Of a stretch of DNA of 64,000 nt, positions 1-8,465 are shown piece after piece. The notes beneath the pieces were generated by a model that ran no database searches, was not told where the DNA came from, and was given only the letters and a program-made list of their open reading frames with translations. The stretch is taken from positions 67,764 to 131,763 of the forward strand of contig CAYWDH010000003.1 in assembly GCA_964456985.1 (NCBI GenBank), read 5' to 3'. Source of the DNA: WJMT01 sp964456985. Lineage in GTDB: Bacteria; Acidobacteriota; Aminicenantia; Aminicenantales; Aminicenantaceae. Made by a program: the position numbers and the translations under genes. Position 1 is the stretch's first letter; every line of letters begins with the position of its first letter.

Positions 1-1
1 A

Positions 2-430
2 ATTGATTTCATTGTCTATAATATGATCGGTCTTCCGGGAGAAACATTTGAACAAGCTTTAAAAACATTGAGGCTGAACATCAAATTAAAACCCATTCTA
101 GCCCTCTGCTTTATTTATCAACCATATCCAGGTACTGGTTTATCTCAATATGCTCTGGAAAATGGATATCTTAATCTTCAGATGCTTGATAAAATGGGAA
201 AACATGGATATGAAGGATTTTTTCATTCCCAAAGTGTTTTAATTCAGACTGATATAAAAAAAGCAGAGAATATTCAAAAGGTATTCAGTGCGACAGTTAA
301 ATTCCCTTTTCTCTTCCCAATTGTAAAATACGCAGTTAACTACCCATCACTGTCTTTATTTTTTCGGTTATTCTACAAAGTCTATATTCGCTATATCCTC
401 CTTATCAGGCATTTAAAGGACAAATACTGA
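2..430 (+). CDS. Radical SAM protein, C-terminal part (5' truncated by window edge)
   Basis: The frame is open from base 2, so the gene begins outside the window; an internal ATG at 23 lies inside the motif and is not the start. The first visible residues contain NMIGLPGET, the motif typical of the late part of the radical SAM barrel in B12-binding/BchE-like and elongator-type enzymes. After it come about 120 residues with aromatic and basic character and a hydrophobic stretch near the C-terminus (KFPFLFPIVKYAV), as in the tails of B12-binding radical SAM proteins. The CxxxCxxC cluster motif would lie upstream and cannot be seen, so the substrate cannot be assigned. It ends at TGA 428-430. 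Confidence 0.75.
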   Translation: MDFIVYNMIGLPGETFEQALKTLRLNIKLKPILALCFIYQPYPGTGLSQYALENGYLNLQMLDKMGKHGYEGFFHSQSVLIQTDIKKAENIQKVFSATVKFPFLFPIVKYAVNYPSLSLFFRLFYKVYIRYILLIRHLKDKY

Positions 431-466
431 TCAGATTGGACACTCCATAGATGACTGATCGCATGA

Positions 467-1024
467 TTATTTCTTAAAATAGTTCAGATAGACAAATTTC
501 TCTAAAGACATTCTAGGAGGCCGTTTCCTTTCAGCTCTTCTCTGCTTATCCGATAGAACCGGATTGATTTTTTGTGTGTGCTTTCCAACATTGATCAGCG
601 TTATGACCTGATAATCCTCCGGTATTCCAAGTATTTTCCTGGTCTTCCTGGGGCTGAAACCCGCAATAGGGTGAGCAACGAGCCCGAGCTCCGTGGCTCT
701 TAAAATAAGAAATCCCACACTCATACCTAAATCGAATTGATGGTATTCCCTATCTCTGATGACACAGTCATCTTCTTTTTTACTGAACACCGCGATGATC
801 ATGGATGCAGATCGAGCCCACTCATTTCCTTCGGAGAGGGCCGAGTGCATTTTCTTCAGCATATCTGGTTTATATACAAAAACAAACCGCCAGGGCTGAC
901 TGTTAAAGCATGAGGGAGCGAGTCGGGCGCTTCCTGCTAAGTCATTGATTATTTTCTTATTTATTTCAACATGCGTTAAAGAACGAAAGGCTCTCCTTTT
1001 TTTAATGGCTTGGGAAACATTCAT
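467..1024 (-). CDS. Nitroreductase family protein
   Basis: 185 residues, the usual size for small single-domain nitroreductases, which are FMN-dependent NAD(P)H oxidoreductases. The N-terminus has the RRAFRSL segment (the R-R-S FMN phosphate contact of the family), followed by LAPSCFNSQPWRF, which matches the family's APS-x-N-QPW motif. The C-terminal half has LGMSVGFLILRATELGL and a GIPEDYQV segment, both conserved in the fold. The physiological substrate cannot be told from sequence. It is divergent from the ferritin-like gene at 1223 and convergent with the radical SAM gene. The start at 1024 is the only Met before the conserved N-terminus. Confidence 0.85.
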   Translation of the reverse strand: MNVSQAIKKRRAFRSLTHVEINKKIINDLAGSARLAPSCFNSQPWRFVFVYKPDMLKKMHSALSEGNEWARSASMIIAVFSKKEDDCVIRDREYHQFDLGMSVGFLILRATELGLVAHPIAGFSPRKTRKILGIPEDYQVITLINVGKHTQKINPVLSDKQRRAERKRPPRMSLEKFVYLNYFKK

Positions 1025-1222
1025 TTGTCTTCCCTTCTTTTCATTTCATTCTCCCCTATTTTTTTTTACCAGATCTAAAAAATAAATCCTTCCTTTATAC
1101 TATAGCAAATAAGACGAATAAGTTAAAAGGTATCTTTGCTCTCTTTTTCCGTTTTTGTTACTATATATGAAGAGAAAAGTTGTTCAAGCTAAATAAAATA
1201 TTTCAGTCAAAGGAAAATCAAA

Positions 1223-1702
1223 ATGGATATATTTGAATACGCCATGAAGATGGAAAAAGACGGGGAAAAATACTACCGTGAATTATCTGAAAAGGTCAAT
1301 CATCCCGGTCTTAAAAGCATACTCAACATGCTGGCTGATGATGAAGTGAAACACTTCAATATTTTCAAATTCATGTCTCAGAAGGCAAAAACCTCAATGA
1401 CAGAGACAAAAGTCTTAGAGAAGAGCAAAAATATTTTTACAGAGATGAGAGGACAAAAAATAGACCCTGACATAGGACAGAAAGACATGTACAAGAAAGC
1501 TCAAGGAATCGAGAAGAAAAGCTGGGAATATTATGAGGCAAAAGCTTCTGAAGTGGATGACCCTGACCAGAAGGACCTGTTTTTAAAGATAGCCGGGGAA
1601 GAGAAACGGCATTATTTCCTCCTGGAGAACATCATTAATTTTGTTTCAAGACCTGAGACCTGGCTGGAAAATGCTGAGTTCAATCATTTGGATGAGTACT
1701 AA
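1223..1702 (+). CDS. Ferritin-like (rubrerythrin-type) diiron protein without rubredoxin domain
   Basis: 159 residues, almost entirely alpha-helical. The four-helix diiron pattern is visible: MEKDGEKYY (first Glu ligand), DDEVKHF (E-x2-H), IEKKSWEYYE (third helix Glu), and GEEKRHYFL (E-x2-H near the C-terminus). This is the layout of the rubrerythrin/ferritin-like family that handles peroxide or iron in anaerobes. There is no C-terminal rubredoxin CxxC pair, so it needs an external electron donor if it is a peroxidase. An AAGGAAAATC ribosome site precedes the ATG. A role in oxidative stress is inferred from the family. Confidence 0.85.
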   Translation: MDIFEYAMKMEKDGEKYYRELSEKVNHPGLKSILNMLADDEVKHFNIFKFMSQKAKTSMTETKVLEKSKNIFTEMRGQKIDPDIGQKDMYKKAQGIEKKSWEYYEAKASEVDDPDQKDLFLKIAGEEKRHYFLLENIINFVSRPETWLENAEFNHLDEY

Positions 1703-1710
1703 TGGACGGG

Positions 1711-2184
1711 TCAGGGCAACTTTTTATCTTTCATCTTAAAAAAAAGCCAATTCTTGTCTTCAGCATTCTTTGGTTTCAGTTTTATGAGGCAGTACTCTCC
1801 CCGAAGCTTATCTCCTGATATTGTAAAAATTCTTTTCACCGAAGTTTTTTCCATTGGGACATAAGTGCCTTTATCCCAGATCTCAACCTGACCTGCACCG
1901 TACTGCCCTTCCGGAATGGTCCCTTCAAAATCTTCATATCCCAGAGGATGGTCTTCCGTCTGAACCGCAAGCCTTTTGACTCCTTGTTTCAAAGGAGGTT
2001 CCTTAGGAACGGCCCAGCTTTTTAAAACACCATCCTCCTCAATACGCAGATCATAATGAAGATGCGAAGCATCATGACGCTGTATAACATAAACAAGCTC
2101 CTTCTTCTTTTTCTTCTCTAAGAGACCGCTGGGCTCTGTGGTCTTCTTAAAATCCCTTTTCTTAATATATTCTTCGAGATCCAT
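1711..2184 (-). CDS. Stand-alone LigD 3'-phosphoesterase domain protein
   Basis: 157 residues from the ATG at 2184, chosen because MDLEEYIKKRDF matches the usual start of this family; an upstream in-frame Met at 2241 would add 19 residues without homology-like character. Motifs of the LigD phosphoesterase (PE) domain are clear: QRHDASHLHYDLRI (His/Asp metal ligands), LKSWAVPKEPP, TEDHPLGYEDFEGTIPEG and YGAGQVEIWD. The domain trims 3' phosphates and ribonucleotides at break ends in bacterial non-homologous end joining. Here it is free of ligase and polymerase domains, as in many bacteria and archaea. No Ku or ligase gene lies nearby. Confidence 0.9.
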   Translation of the reverse strand: MDLEEYIKKRDFKKTTEPSGLLEKKKKKELVYVIQRHDASHLHYDLRIEEDGVLKSWAVPKEPPLKQGVKRLAVQTEDHPLGYEDFEGTIPEGQYGAGQVEIWDKGTYVPMEKTSVKRIFTISGDKLRGEYCLIKLKPKNAEDKNWLFFKMKDKKLP

Positions 2185-2245
2185 TGTAATGGAACTTATA
2201 TACCACTCGGAAAAAAGATATTCAACATAAAATAAATCCATTACT

Positions 2246-2273
2246 TTGATTTGCTAAACAATGGTAGTATAAT
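2246..2273 (+). promoter_or_regulatory. Candidate sigma-70 promoter for the dihydroorotate-dehydrogenase-like gene
   Basis: TTGATT (2246-2251), a 16-bp spacer, then a perfect TATAAT (2268-2273). The expected start near 2280 would leave a leader of about 70 nt before the AAGGAAAGGGAG ribosome site and ATG 2352. The spacing and -10 are good, the -35 is 4 of 6. Confidence 0.4.
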
Positions 2274-2351
2274 TTCATTTCCATCTGAATTTATTCTATT
2301 CTATAAAAGGATTTACATTGTCTGTGCAAATACAAGGAAAGGGAGAACAAA

Positions 2352-3338
2352 ATGCCTGATATTTCAACTTCTTATATGGGTTTAAAGTTGAAAAATCCGA
2401 TTATTGCTGCCAGCAGCGGATTTACAAATTCTTTATCAGGGATTCTTAAGTGTGAAGATGCTGGTGTTGGAGCTGTGGTTTTAAAGTCAATTTTTGAAGA
2501 ACAGCTTATCTCACAAGAAGATGTGTATGATAAATATTTCAATATTTATCCTGAAGCTGTAGATTATCTGCGTGAAGGGGGGCTCCTGGAATACGGCCCT
2601 CAGAAAATATACCAGATGATCGAAGACGCAAAACAAAAATCCAACATACCGATCATCGCCAGCATAAACTGCCTGTCTCCCAAATTGTGGCCCTCATTTG
2701 CCAAACAGTTCCAGGATGCCGGAGCAGATGGACTGGAACTGAATATATATTCCCTGCCGTTGGAGCTTGACAAACCGTGCGCTGAATATGAAAAACAGCA
2801 CCTGGAAATTCTCAAAAGCATTAAGAGTGCTGTCTCTATCCCTGTCTCCATAAAATTGAATCATCAGATAACCTCTGTTCCCTATTTAGCCAGAAAGATG
2901 TCTGAAGTTGGATGTGACGGGCTTGTTTTTTTCAACTGGTTTGTCGAACCTGATATTGATCTAAAAAATCTCACCACAAGGAATATAAAAGGAAAAGGCG
3001 AATTTAACCGGACTTTAAGGTGGGTGGCTCTTGTTGCGGGCAGAATAGACTGTGATATATCCTCTTCAGGAGGAATCATGGATGGAAATGGATTGATAAA
3101 ACAGATCTTGGCAGGAGCTTCAGCTGTACAGGTTTGTTCTCTGTTCTATGAAAAAGGATTGGAGACGATCAAAGACATGTTATCTGAACTTAAATCTTGG
3201 ATGACCGCCCATCAGTATGAATCGATCGAGGACTTCAAGGGTGAATTAAGCTTCATAAACCAGGAATTAAGCTTTAAAAATATGGGAGAAGCCAAGTCCT
3301 ATTTTCGTTCTCAGTATTTAAAAACTTACGAAAGCTGA
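2352..3338 (+). CDS. Dihydroorotate dehydrogenase-like FMN protein
   Basis: 328 residues with the class 1 dihydroorotate dehydrogenase barrel: an N-terminal MGLKLKNPIIAASSGFT segment, a KSIFEEQ segment after strand 1, LELNIYSLPLE, SIKLNHQITS and the FMN phosphate-binding SSSGGIMDGN near residue 240, then GASAVQVCSLFYEKG. It diverges from canonical PyrD: the Asn-Cys-Pro-rich catalytic loop is not evident. Proteins of this PyrD-like group occur beside PFOR and Fe-S flavoprotein genes in many anaerobes and are probably not the pyrimidine enzyme. No electron-transfer (PyrK) gene is adjacent. A ribosome site AAGGAAAGGGAG lies about 7 nt upstream. Confidence 0.8.
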   Translation: MPDISTSYMGLKLKNPIIAASSGFTNSLSGILKCEDAGVGAVVLKSIFEEQLISQEDVYDKYFNIYPEAVDYLREGGLLEYGPQKIYQMIEDAKQKSNIPIIASINCLSPKLWPSFAKQFQDAGADGLELNIYSLPLELDKPCAEYEKQHLEILKSIKSAVSIPVSIKLNHQITSVPYLARKMSEVGCDGLVFFNWFVEPDIDLKNLTTRNIKGKGEFNRTLRWVALVAGRIDCDISSSGGIMDGNGLIKQILAGASAVQVCSLFYEKGLETIKDMLSELKSWMTAHQYESIEDFKGELSFINQELSFKNMGEAKSYFRSQYLKTYES

Positions 3339-3343
3339 ACTGA

Positions 3344-4936
3344 TTAATTTTTTTTGCCGTTCAGAATTTGTTCAGCTTTGGTTTTATCGACATCCATGAT
3401 ATAAGGGATTCCAGTAATATCCGCCGCCTTTTTTGTAAGAGCCGCAAGATCATCCCTGGAAACAAAATCCATAGCAAATTTCCGACTTCCGGCCATAAGC
3501 TGCTTAAGTCCCTGGGCAAGTCGTTCATAGTATGTATACAATCCAATGGCTCCTGTCGGGACTTTTTCAAATTCCTTAGCGCCCAGTTCCCTCTTTAATT
3601 TACTGGACGTAACAAATATCTCCTCCTTTGTTGTTCCAAAGCGCTCAATATATACCGGAATCAAGTTCTCTTCGATGGTCTTCCCAATGGTTTTTCCGAC
3701 CATAGCTGCGGCGATCGGCGCGCGTGCCATTCCAACCAGCTTAACATAGGGAGCTCCGAAAGAAAGCCCTTTGAAAATCTGATCCTCGAAAGTAAAACCT
3801 CCTGCGACCGCCAGCGCTGGCACGTATTCACCCTTTTGATCCAATATATGGGCATATTTGTAAAGAAGAGAATGCAGCTCAACCGGAGGTATCCCCCACT
3901 CATTCATCATACGCCAGGGGCTCATGCCTGTTCCGCCGCCAGCTCCATCAACGGTCAAAAGATCCAGTTTATAGAGGGATGCATATTTAATAGCCCTGGC
4001 CAGGTCCACCGGCCTATATGCGCCTGTTTTAAGGAAAATATACTTCGCACCCGCCTTTCGCAGTTCCTCTACCCGTTGTGCGAAAGTCTCCTCAGTTACC
4101 ATACCCACGCGGGAGTGTCTTTCGAATTCCTTGAATGTCCCGTTTTCAAAGGCTTTAATAATATCGGGATCAGTCGGATCCGGAAGTACGATATAGCCGC
4201 GGTCATGAAGCATCTGTGCTTTCTGAAGACTTCGAATCTTCACCTCACCGCCGATGTCCTTGGCGCCTTGGCCCCATTTGAGTTCCACGCACTCCACACC
4301 AAATTCTTCAATCACATACTCTTGAACTTTCAACCGGGTATCCTCGACATTGGCTTGAACAATGATCGCGCCGTAACCATCTCGCTGGTGGTCTTTGTAT
4401 AATTTGATTCTTCTTTTCAAGTCCACGGTATCTAGGACCCGACCATCCTTAATGACCGACTCAGGATCCATACCCGCCACATTTTCGCCTATCGTCAGTC
4501 CCGTTCCTGAAATTGCCGAGCCTATGGCCAGACCTTCCCAGTTGTTCTTAGCCACATCAGTGGATCCTATCCCCGGAATTATCCACGGATATTTAAATTT
4601 TATTCCATTATCATGACCAAACTTGACTTCCAGATTAACGGCTGGAAAGATGGCTTTGTCACTATCTGCCTCGATTCCATGAGCACCGGCCGCTGTACCC
4701 ATAATATTAAAATGAGAATAATCAATAGGGTACTCTTTTTCTGCGGCTGTGGTTATGACTCCAAAAGGCTGAGGGTATATGACCTCATGACCCCGGTAGG
4801 CAGATTTTCCTATTTCACACATGCCGATACAGCCATCGACACAGGTGACACACATACCCGAAGCCGGGACAACCGAATCTTCGGTTCTGTTTTTTGTTAA
4901 GGTTGCTGCAGAAGTGTTTACTCTTGAGAGTGTCAT
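3344..4936 (-). CDS. FMN-binding glutamate synthase family protein (GltB central/FMN domain, no glutaminase)
   Basis: 530 residues. Residues about 150-470 form the GltS-type TIM barrel: WEGLAIGSAISGTGLTIGEN, VECVELKWGQGAKDIGG, FLKTGAY, LLTVDGAGGGTGMSPW and GGFTFEDQIFKGLSFGAPYVKLVGMARAP, the FMN and 2-oxoglutarate side of glutamate synthase. The N-terminus carries a Cys cluster (CVTCVDGCIGMC, residues about 29-40) that could bind an Fe-S centre. There is no class II glutamine amidotransferase domain, so glutamine hydrolysis cannot take place in this chain. It is the last gene of the redox operon and its start overlaps the end of the Fe-S gene by 4 bases. Inferred role: flavin terminus of a NuoEF-linked complex; whether it makes glutamate is unproven. 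Confidence 0.85.
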   Translation of the reverse strand: MTLSRVNTSAATLTKNRTEDSVVPASGMCVTCVDGCIGMCEIGKSAYRGHEVIYPQPFGVITTAAEKEYPIDYSHFNIMGTAAGAHGIEADSDKAIFPAVNLEVKFGHDNGIKFKYPWIIPGIGSTDVAKNNWEGLAIGSAISGTGLTIGENVAGMDPESVIKDGRVLDTVDLKRRIKLYKDHQRDGYGAIIVQANVEDTRLKVQEYVIEEFGVECVELKWGQGAKDIGGEVKIRSLQKAQMLHDRGYIVLPDPTDPDIIKAFENGTFKEFERHSRVGMVTEETFAQRVEELRKAGAKYIFLKTGAYRPVDLARAIKYASLYKLDLLTVDGAGGGTGMSPWRMMNEWGIPPVELHSLLYKYAHILDQKGEYVPALAVAGGFTFEDQIFKGLSFGAPYVKLVGMARAPIAAAMVGKTIGKTIEENLIPVYIERFGTTKEEIFVTSSKLKRELGAKEFEKVPTGAIGLYTYYERLAQGLKQLMAGSRKFAMDFVSRDDLAALTKKAADITGIPYIMDVDKTKAEQILNGKKN

Positions 4937-5625
4937 GGTGTTGTTCTCCTTTCTTCATCTTTTTTAATTTCGCATGCCACACAGGGGTCCATGTAGCATT
5001 TCATATCTTCAAATTTTTCCAGGCAGGGCGGGCTTATGTTAGCACAAGCTCCGCATATGGCTTTATCAGGCTCATTGTAAGTACATCTTAACTGACATGC
5101 CGGGCATACATACATACAGCCCCCGCACTGCCGGCACACATCTGATTTGATATCAAAAGGTGTTCCTATGCTCCGATTTTCCCCCCGTCCGCGGAATCCG
5201 ATGGCTTTCGCCATCATCTGTTCCTCACACATACGAACACACAGCCCGCAGAGAATACAATCTTCATACTCCTGCTTGAAACGCTGCTGTCTCACTTCAT
5301 AAGCCGAAGCAAGATCCTGAATCGTTTTTGATTGAGGACAGGAAGCCAGCAGCAATTCGATAATCATTTTACGGGCTTTTATAACTCTTTTTGATGCTGT
5401 CCGAACCTTCATCCCTTCCTCGACTTGATAGGTGCATGAGGAGACCAGCTTGGCTTTAGAACCTTTGCCTATCTCCACAACACACAACCGACAGGCTCCA
5501 TACGAAGAGAGTCCTTCCTTATGACAAAGCGTGGGGATAGGAAAGCCGAGAAAATTGGCCGCTTCGAGGATCGTTGTTCCTTTCTCTACGGTAACATTCA
5601 AATCGTTTATGCTTAAAGAAACCAT
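4933..5625 (-). CDS. NuoG/HydA N-terminal-like Fe-S protein ([2Fe-2S] plus [4Fe-4S])
   Basis: 230 residues. The N-terminal ferredoxin domain shows the C-x10-C-x2-C pattern (CHKEGLSSYGACRLC) with a fourth Cys in VSSCTYQV. A NuoG-like middle part follows (LLLASCPQSKTIQDL), then CILCGLCVRMC and CRQCGGCMYVCPAC, which look like two [4Fe-4S] motifs. Further Cys pairs near the end (CGACANISPPC, CVACEI) may hold another cluster. It lacks the large molybdopterin-like part of NuoG and the H-cluster of HydA, so it should act only as an electron wire between NuoEF and the GltS-like partner. Its stop overlaps the start of that gene and it follows nuoF by about 30 bases. Confidence 0.85.
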   Translation of the reverse strand: MVSLSINDLNVTVEKGTTILEAANFLGFPIPTLCHKEGLSSYGACRLCVVEIGKGSKAKLVSSCTYQVEEGMKVRTASKRVIKARKMIIELLLASCPQSKTIQDLASAYEVRQQRFKQEYEDCILCGLCVRMCEEQMMAKAIGFRGRGENRSIGTPFDIKSDVCRQCGGCMYVCPACQLRCTYNEPDKAICGACANISPPCLEKFEDMKCYMDPCVACEIKKDEERRTTP

Positions 5626-5658
5626 GTCAAAACCTCCTGTTTCATCTGAAAACCTCCA

Positions 5659-7515
5659 CTAATAAACCTCAACCGCATCGAATTTACAAACACTGCGACA
5701 GGCACCACATTTAATACACAGGTCCGGGTCTATGGTATGCTTTTTCAGCTTTTCACCATGGATAGCGCCCGAAGAACATGCCTTTATGCATGCCTGGCAT
5801 CCCGTACAATTATCATTAATGGAAAATGTGATAAGATCCTTGCATACTCCGGCCGGACAATGTTTGCTGTCGATATGCTCCAGATACTCTTCCCTAAAAT
5901 ATCGCAGAGTGGACAGAACAGGATTCGATGCGGTCTGTCCCAGTCCGCACATCGTCGTATCCTTCACGACCTTTGCGAGCTCCTCCAGAAGACCCAAATG
6001 TTCACGCGTTCCCTTTCCTCTAGTGATGTCATCAAGGATCTCATACATCCGCTGAGTGCCTTTTCTGCAGGTGAAGCACTTTCCGCATGACTCGTCCTTG
6101 AGAAAAGCCATGAAATATTTTGCCACATCGACCATACAGGTGTGCTTGTCCATAACAATCATTCCGCCCGAACCCATGATAGATCCGACCTTAGATAAGC
6201 TGTCGTAATCTATGGCCGTATCAAATTTTTGAGCCGGGATACAGCCTCCTGAGGGACCTCCTGTTTGAACAGCCTTTATTTGTGAATTCTCTGAAGATCC
6301 TCCTCCGATATTGTTTACGATATCCGAGATGCAGATCCCCATGGGGATCTCGACCAAACCTGTATTTTTGATCTTTCCGACAAGGCTGAAAATTTTAGTC
6401 CCCGAATTCTTTTTTGTTCCGATCTTGGCAAATCCACTAGCACCTATGTCAAATATAATGGGAATGTTCGCCCAAGTTTCTACATTGTTTATGACAGTCG
6501 GCTTGTTGTAAATTCCCTTTTCTACGGGGAAAGGCGGCCGTTGGCGCGGTTCCCCCATTTTCCCTTCGATAGATTTCATCAAGGCAGTTTCCTCACCGCA
6601 GACAAATGCCCCGGCTCCCCTCACCAGGTTTATATCAAAGGAAAATTCTGTCCCGAGGATTTTATTTCCCAGCAACCCGATCTCTCTGGCTTGACGAAGG
6701 GCAATGATCAAATGTTTGATAGCAAGAGGATATTCATTGCGCACATAAACCACACCCTCACCAGCTCCTGTAGCGAATGCACCTATAAGCATTCCTTCTA
6801 TTATGCTGTGCGGATTCCCTTCCAGGACACAGCGGTCCATATACGCTCCGGGGTCTCCCTCATCTGCATTACAGACCAGAAAGCTTCCCGACCCATTATT
6901 GCTCTTTGCTAAAAATTCCCACTTCAACCCTGTGGAAAAGCCTGCACCACCACGTCCTCTTAATCCTGATTCTTTAACTTCTTTAATGACTTCCTGCGGT
7001 TCGAAACTTTCCAATACTTGTACCAATGAAGAATACCCACTGTTTTCGATATAGTTATAAATACGAATGGGATCGACCTTTTCGTTACGGGAAAGGATCA
7101 GCCTCCTCTGGTTCTTGAAAAAGGGAATATCCTCTTGTTTCTCTATCCTTTTATTTGTTTCCGGATCCATGAAAAGTAAATCTTCCTCAATCCTTTCCTC
7201 GGCCACAGCATTAATGATCTTAAGCATACCCTCAGGTTTAACCTTAGGATAAAAGGTTCTGAAAGGCTCGATGAGAACAGAGGGCTCCATTTCACAAAAG
7301 CCGTGGCATCCAGTAATACGTAGATTGATCTTATTTAAAAGTTTCTTTGAAATAAGCTCTCTCTTGGCAATTCGAATGAGATCATTGGCCCCGCTAGCCT
7401 GACCGCACGTTCCCGCAGGGATGACAATACAAGGAATAATATAATCTTTGTCCGGAACAAGACGATACTTTAGTTTTTTAAATTCTTGAATCGAATTCAG
7501 TCTTTCAGCTCGCAT
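5659..7515 (-). CDS. NuoF/HydB-type NADH-oxidising flavoprotein with extra ferredoxin domains
   Basis: 618 residues, longer than Complex I NuoF (about 440) and like HydB of bifurcating hydrogenases. The N-terminus (about 25-115) is a thioredoxin-like [2Fe-2S] domain with CGQASGANDL and GCHGFCEMEPS. The core has the NADH-binding GLRGRGGAGFSTGLKWEF, the FMN-binding CNADEGDPGAYMDR, and the N3 cluster pattern ESCGKCFTCRKGT with a distal CGLGQTASNP. The C-terminus adds two [4Fe-4S] motifs, CTGCQACIKAC and CIKCGACRSVC. It should oxidise or reduce NAD(H) and pass electrons to NuoE and the Fe-S subunit. A GGATGTAAGT ribosome site precedes ATG 7515. Confidence 0.92.
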   Translation of the reverse strand: MRAERLNSIQEFKKLKYRLVPDKDYIIPCIVIPAGTCGQASGANDLIRIAKRELISKKLLNKINLRITGCHGFCEMEPSVLIEPFRTFYPKVKPEGMLKIINAVAEERIEEDLLFMDPETNKRIEKQEDIPFFKNQRRLILSRNEKVDPIRIYNYIENSGYSSLVQVLESFEPQEVIKEVKESGLRGRGGAGFSTGLKWEFLAKSNNGSGSFLVCNADEGDPGAYMDRCVLEGNPHSIIEGMLIGAFATGAGEGVVYVRNEYPLAIKHLIIALRQAREIGLLGNKILGTEFSFDINLVRGAGAFVCGEETALMKSIEGKMGEPRQRPPFPVEKGIYNKPTVINNVETWANIPIIFDIGASGFAKIGTKKNSGTKIFSLVGKIKNTGLVEIPMGICISDIVNNIGGGSSENSQIKAVQTGGPSGGCIPAQKFDTAIDYDSLSKVGSIMGSGGMIVMDKHTCMVDVAKYFMAFLKDESCGKCFTCRKGTQRMYEILDDITRGKGTREHLGLLEELAKVVKDTTMCGLGQTASNPVLSTLRYFREEYLEHIDSKHCPAGVCKDLITFSINDNCTGCQACIKACSSGAIHGEKLKKHTIDPDLCIKCGACRSVCKFDAVEVY

Positions 7516-7562
7516 ACTTACATCCTTATGAAATAAAATTATTTAGCATCTGACAGGGCAGA

Positions 7563-8411
7563 TTAGAAGTTAACACCGCTTACATCGAGCATATGACTGC
7601 GGCATCCACGTCGAGAACATATCTGTACCATACCTCCGTTGCTGACAATCATAGGAACCATGGATGCGCCGCATAACATGCACTGCTCGGCACTGTTCAG
7701 CTCTGCATGACAGTGTGGACAGAAAAAATTCACTTCTGTATTCAGAGGTATCTCATATTCCGAAGCGACCGTATAACTGCCGTAAAGAGAGGACAATCGA
7801 AGCCAACCATGTTTATGCCCGAAGGAAACAGTAACCCGTATGGACGCACAGCCATCAAGGTAATATTTATGGTCCATAAAACTATGGTTACAACGCGGAC
7901 AACTGACCTCCAGCGGGAATAGATGAAAATCGGCATCAGGTCTTGCCTTATCCAAACCAGCTTTAGCCTTTCTAATAATTCGCTTTACATCAGATATTTT
8001 TACTTTTGTAAAATAATGGCCATCCACGACAACTATCGGCCCAAGTGCGCAAGCTCCAAGGCAATTGACTGTATCCAGTGTGAATTCTTTGTCTCTGGTG
8101 GTTTCTCCGTGTTTGATTTCCAGATTGCGTTCGAACTCTTCAGCGATCTCCGGCCCGCCTCGAACATGACACGCTGTTCCCATGCAAACGGATATCAGAT
8201 GTTTCCCCCGCGGCTCTAAGCTAAAATACTTATAAAATGTAGCAATGCCATAGACATCAACCAGCGAAGAGCCTGTTTGCTCTGCCACAATACGAAGAGC
8301 TTCTTCCGGAAGAAAGCCATACTTGCTCTGGATATCCTCAAGTATACAAATGACCCCACCTCTGTCTCCCTTGTGACTCTCCACAATCTTTAAAATATTA
8401 TTTGCTTCCAT
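7563..8411 (-). CDS. NuoE-type [2Fe-2S] subunit with C-terminal zinc-ribbon-like extension
   Basis: 282 residues. The first 160 are a normal NuoE/HydC: helical N-terminus, SKYGFLPEEALRIVAEQ, VYGIATFYKYF, then the [2Fe-2S] ligands CMGTAC and CLGACALGP. The extra ~120 residues are unusual: three CxxC-type pairs (CPRCNHSF, CPHCHAEL, CMLCGASM) and CSRRGCRSH resemble zinc ribbons, with a conserved-looking beta region between them. The extension could be a partner-docking or metal-binding module. It is the second gene behind the sigma-54 promoter; the next gene (nuoF) starts about 48 bases downstream. Confidence 0.9.
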   Translation of the reverse strand: MEANNILKIVESHKGDRGGVICILEDIQSKYGFLPEEALRIVAEQTGSSLVDVYGIATFYKYFSLEPRGKHLISVCMGTACHVRGGPEIAEEFERNLEIKHGETTRDKEFTLDTVNCLGACALGPIVVVDGHYFTKVKISDVKRIIRKAKAGLDKARPDADFHLFPLEVSCPRCNHSFMDHKYYLDGCASIRVTVSFGHKHGWLRLSSLYGSYTVASEYEIPLNTEVNFFCPHCHAELNSAEQCMLCGASMVPMIVSNGGMVQICSRRGCRSHMLDVSGVNF

Positions 8412-8465
8412 TCTACCTTGACCTTACATGCTAAATTTTCCCTATAAACAGTACACAAACAATAC

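Noticed and set aside
2185..2241. N-terminal extension of the LigD phosphoesterase-domain protein
   Set aside because: The extra 19 residues do not fit the family; the ATG at 2184 gives the usual start.
3836..4402. 188-codon plus-strand frame inside the GltS-like gene
   Set aside because: Antisense shadow of a strongly conserved FMN-domain gene; the translation has no motif.
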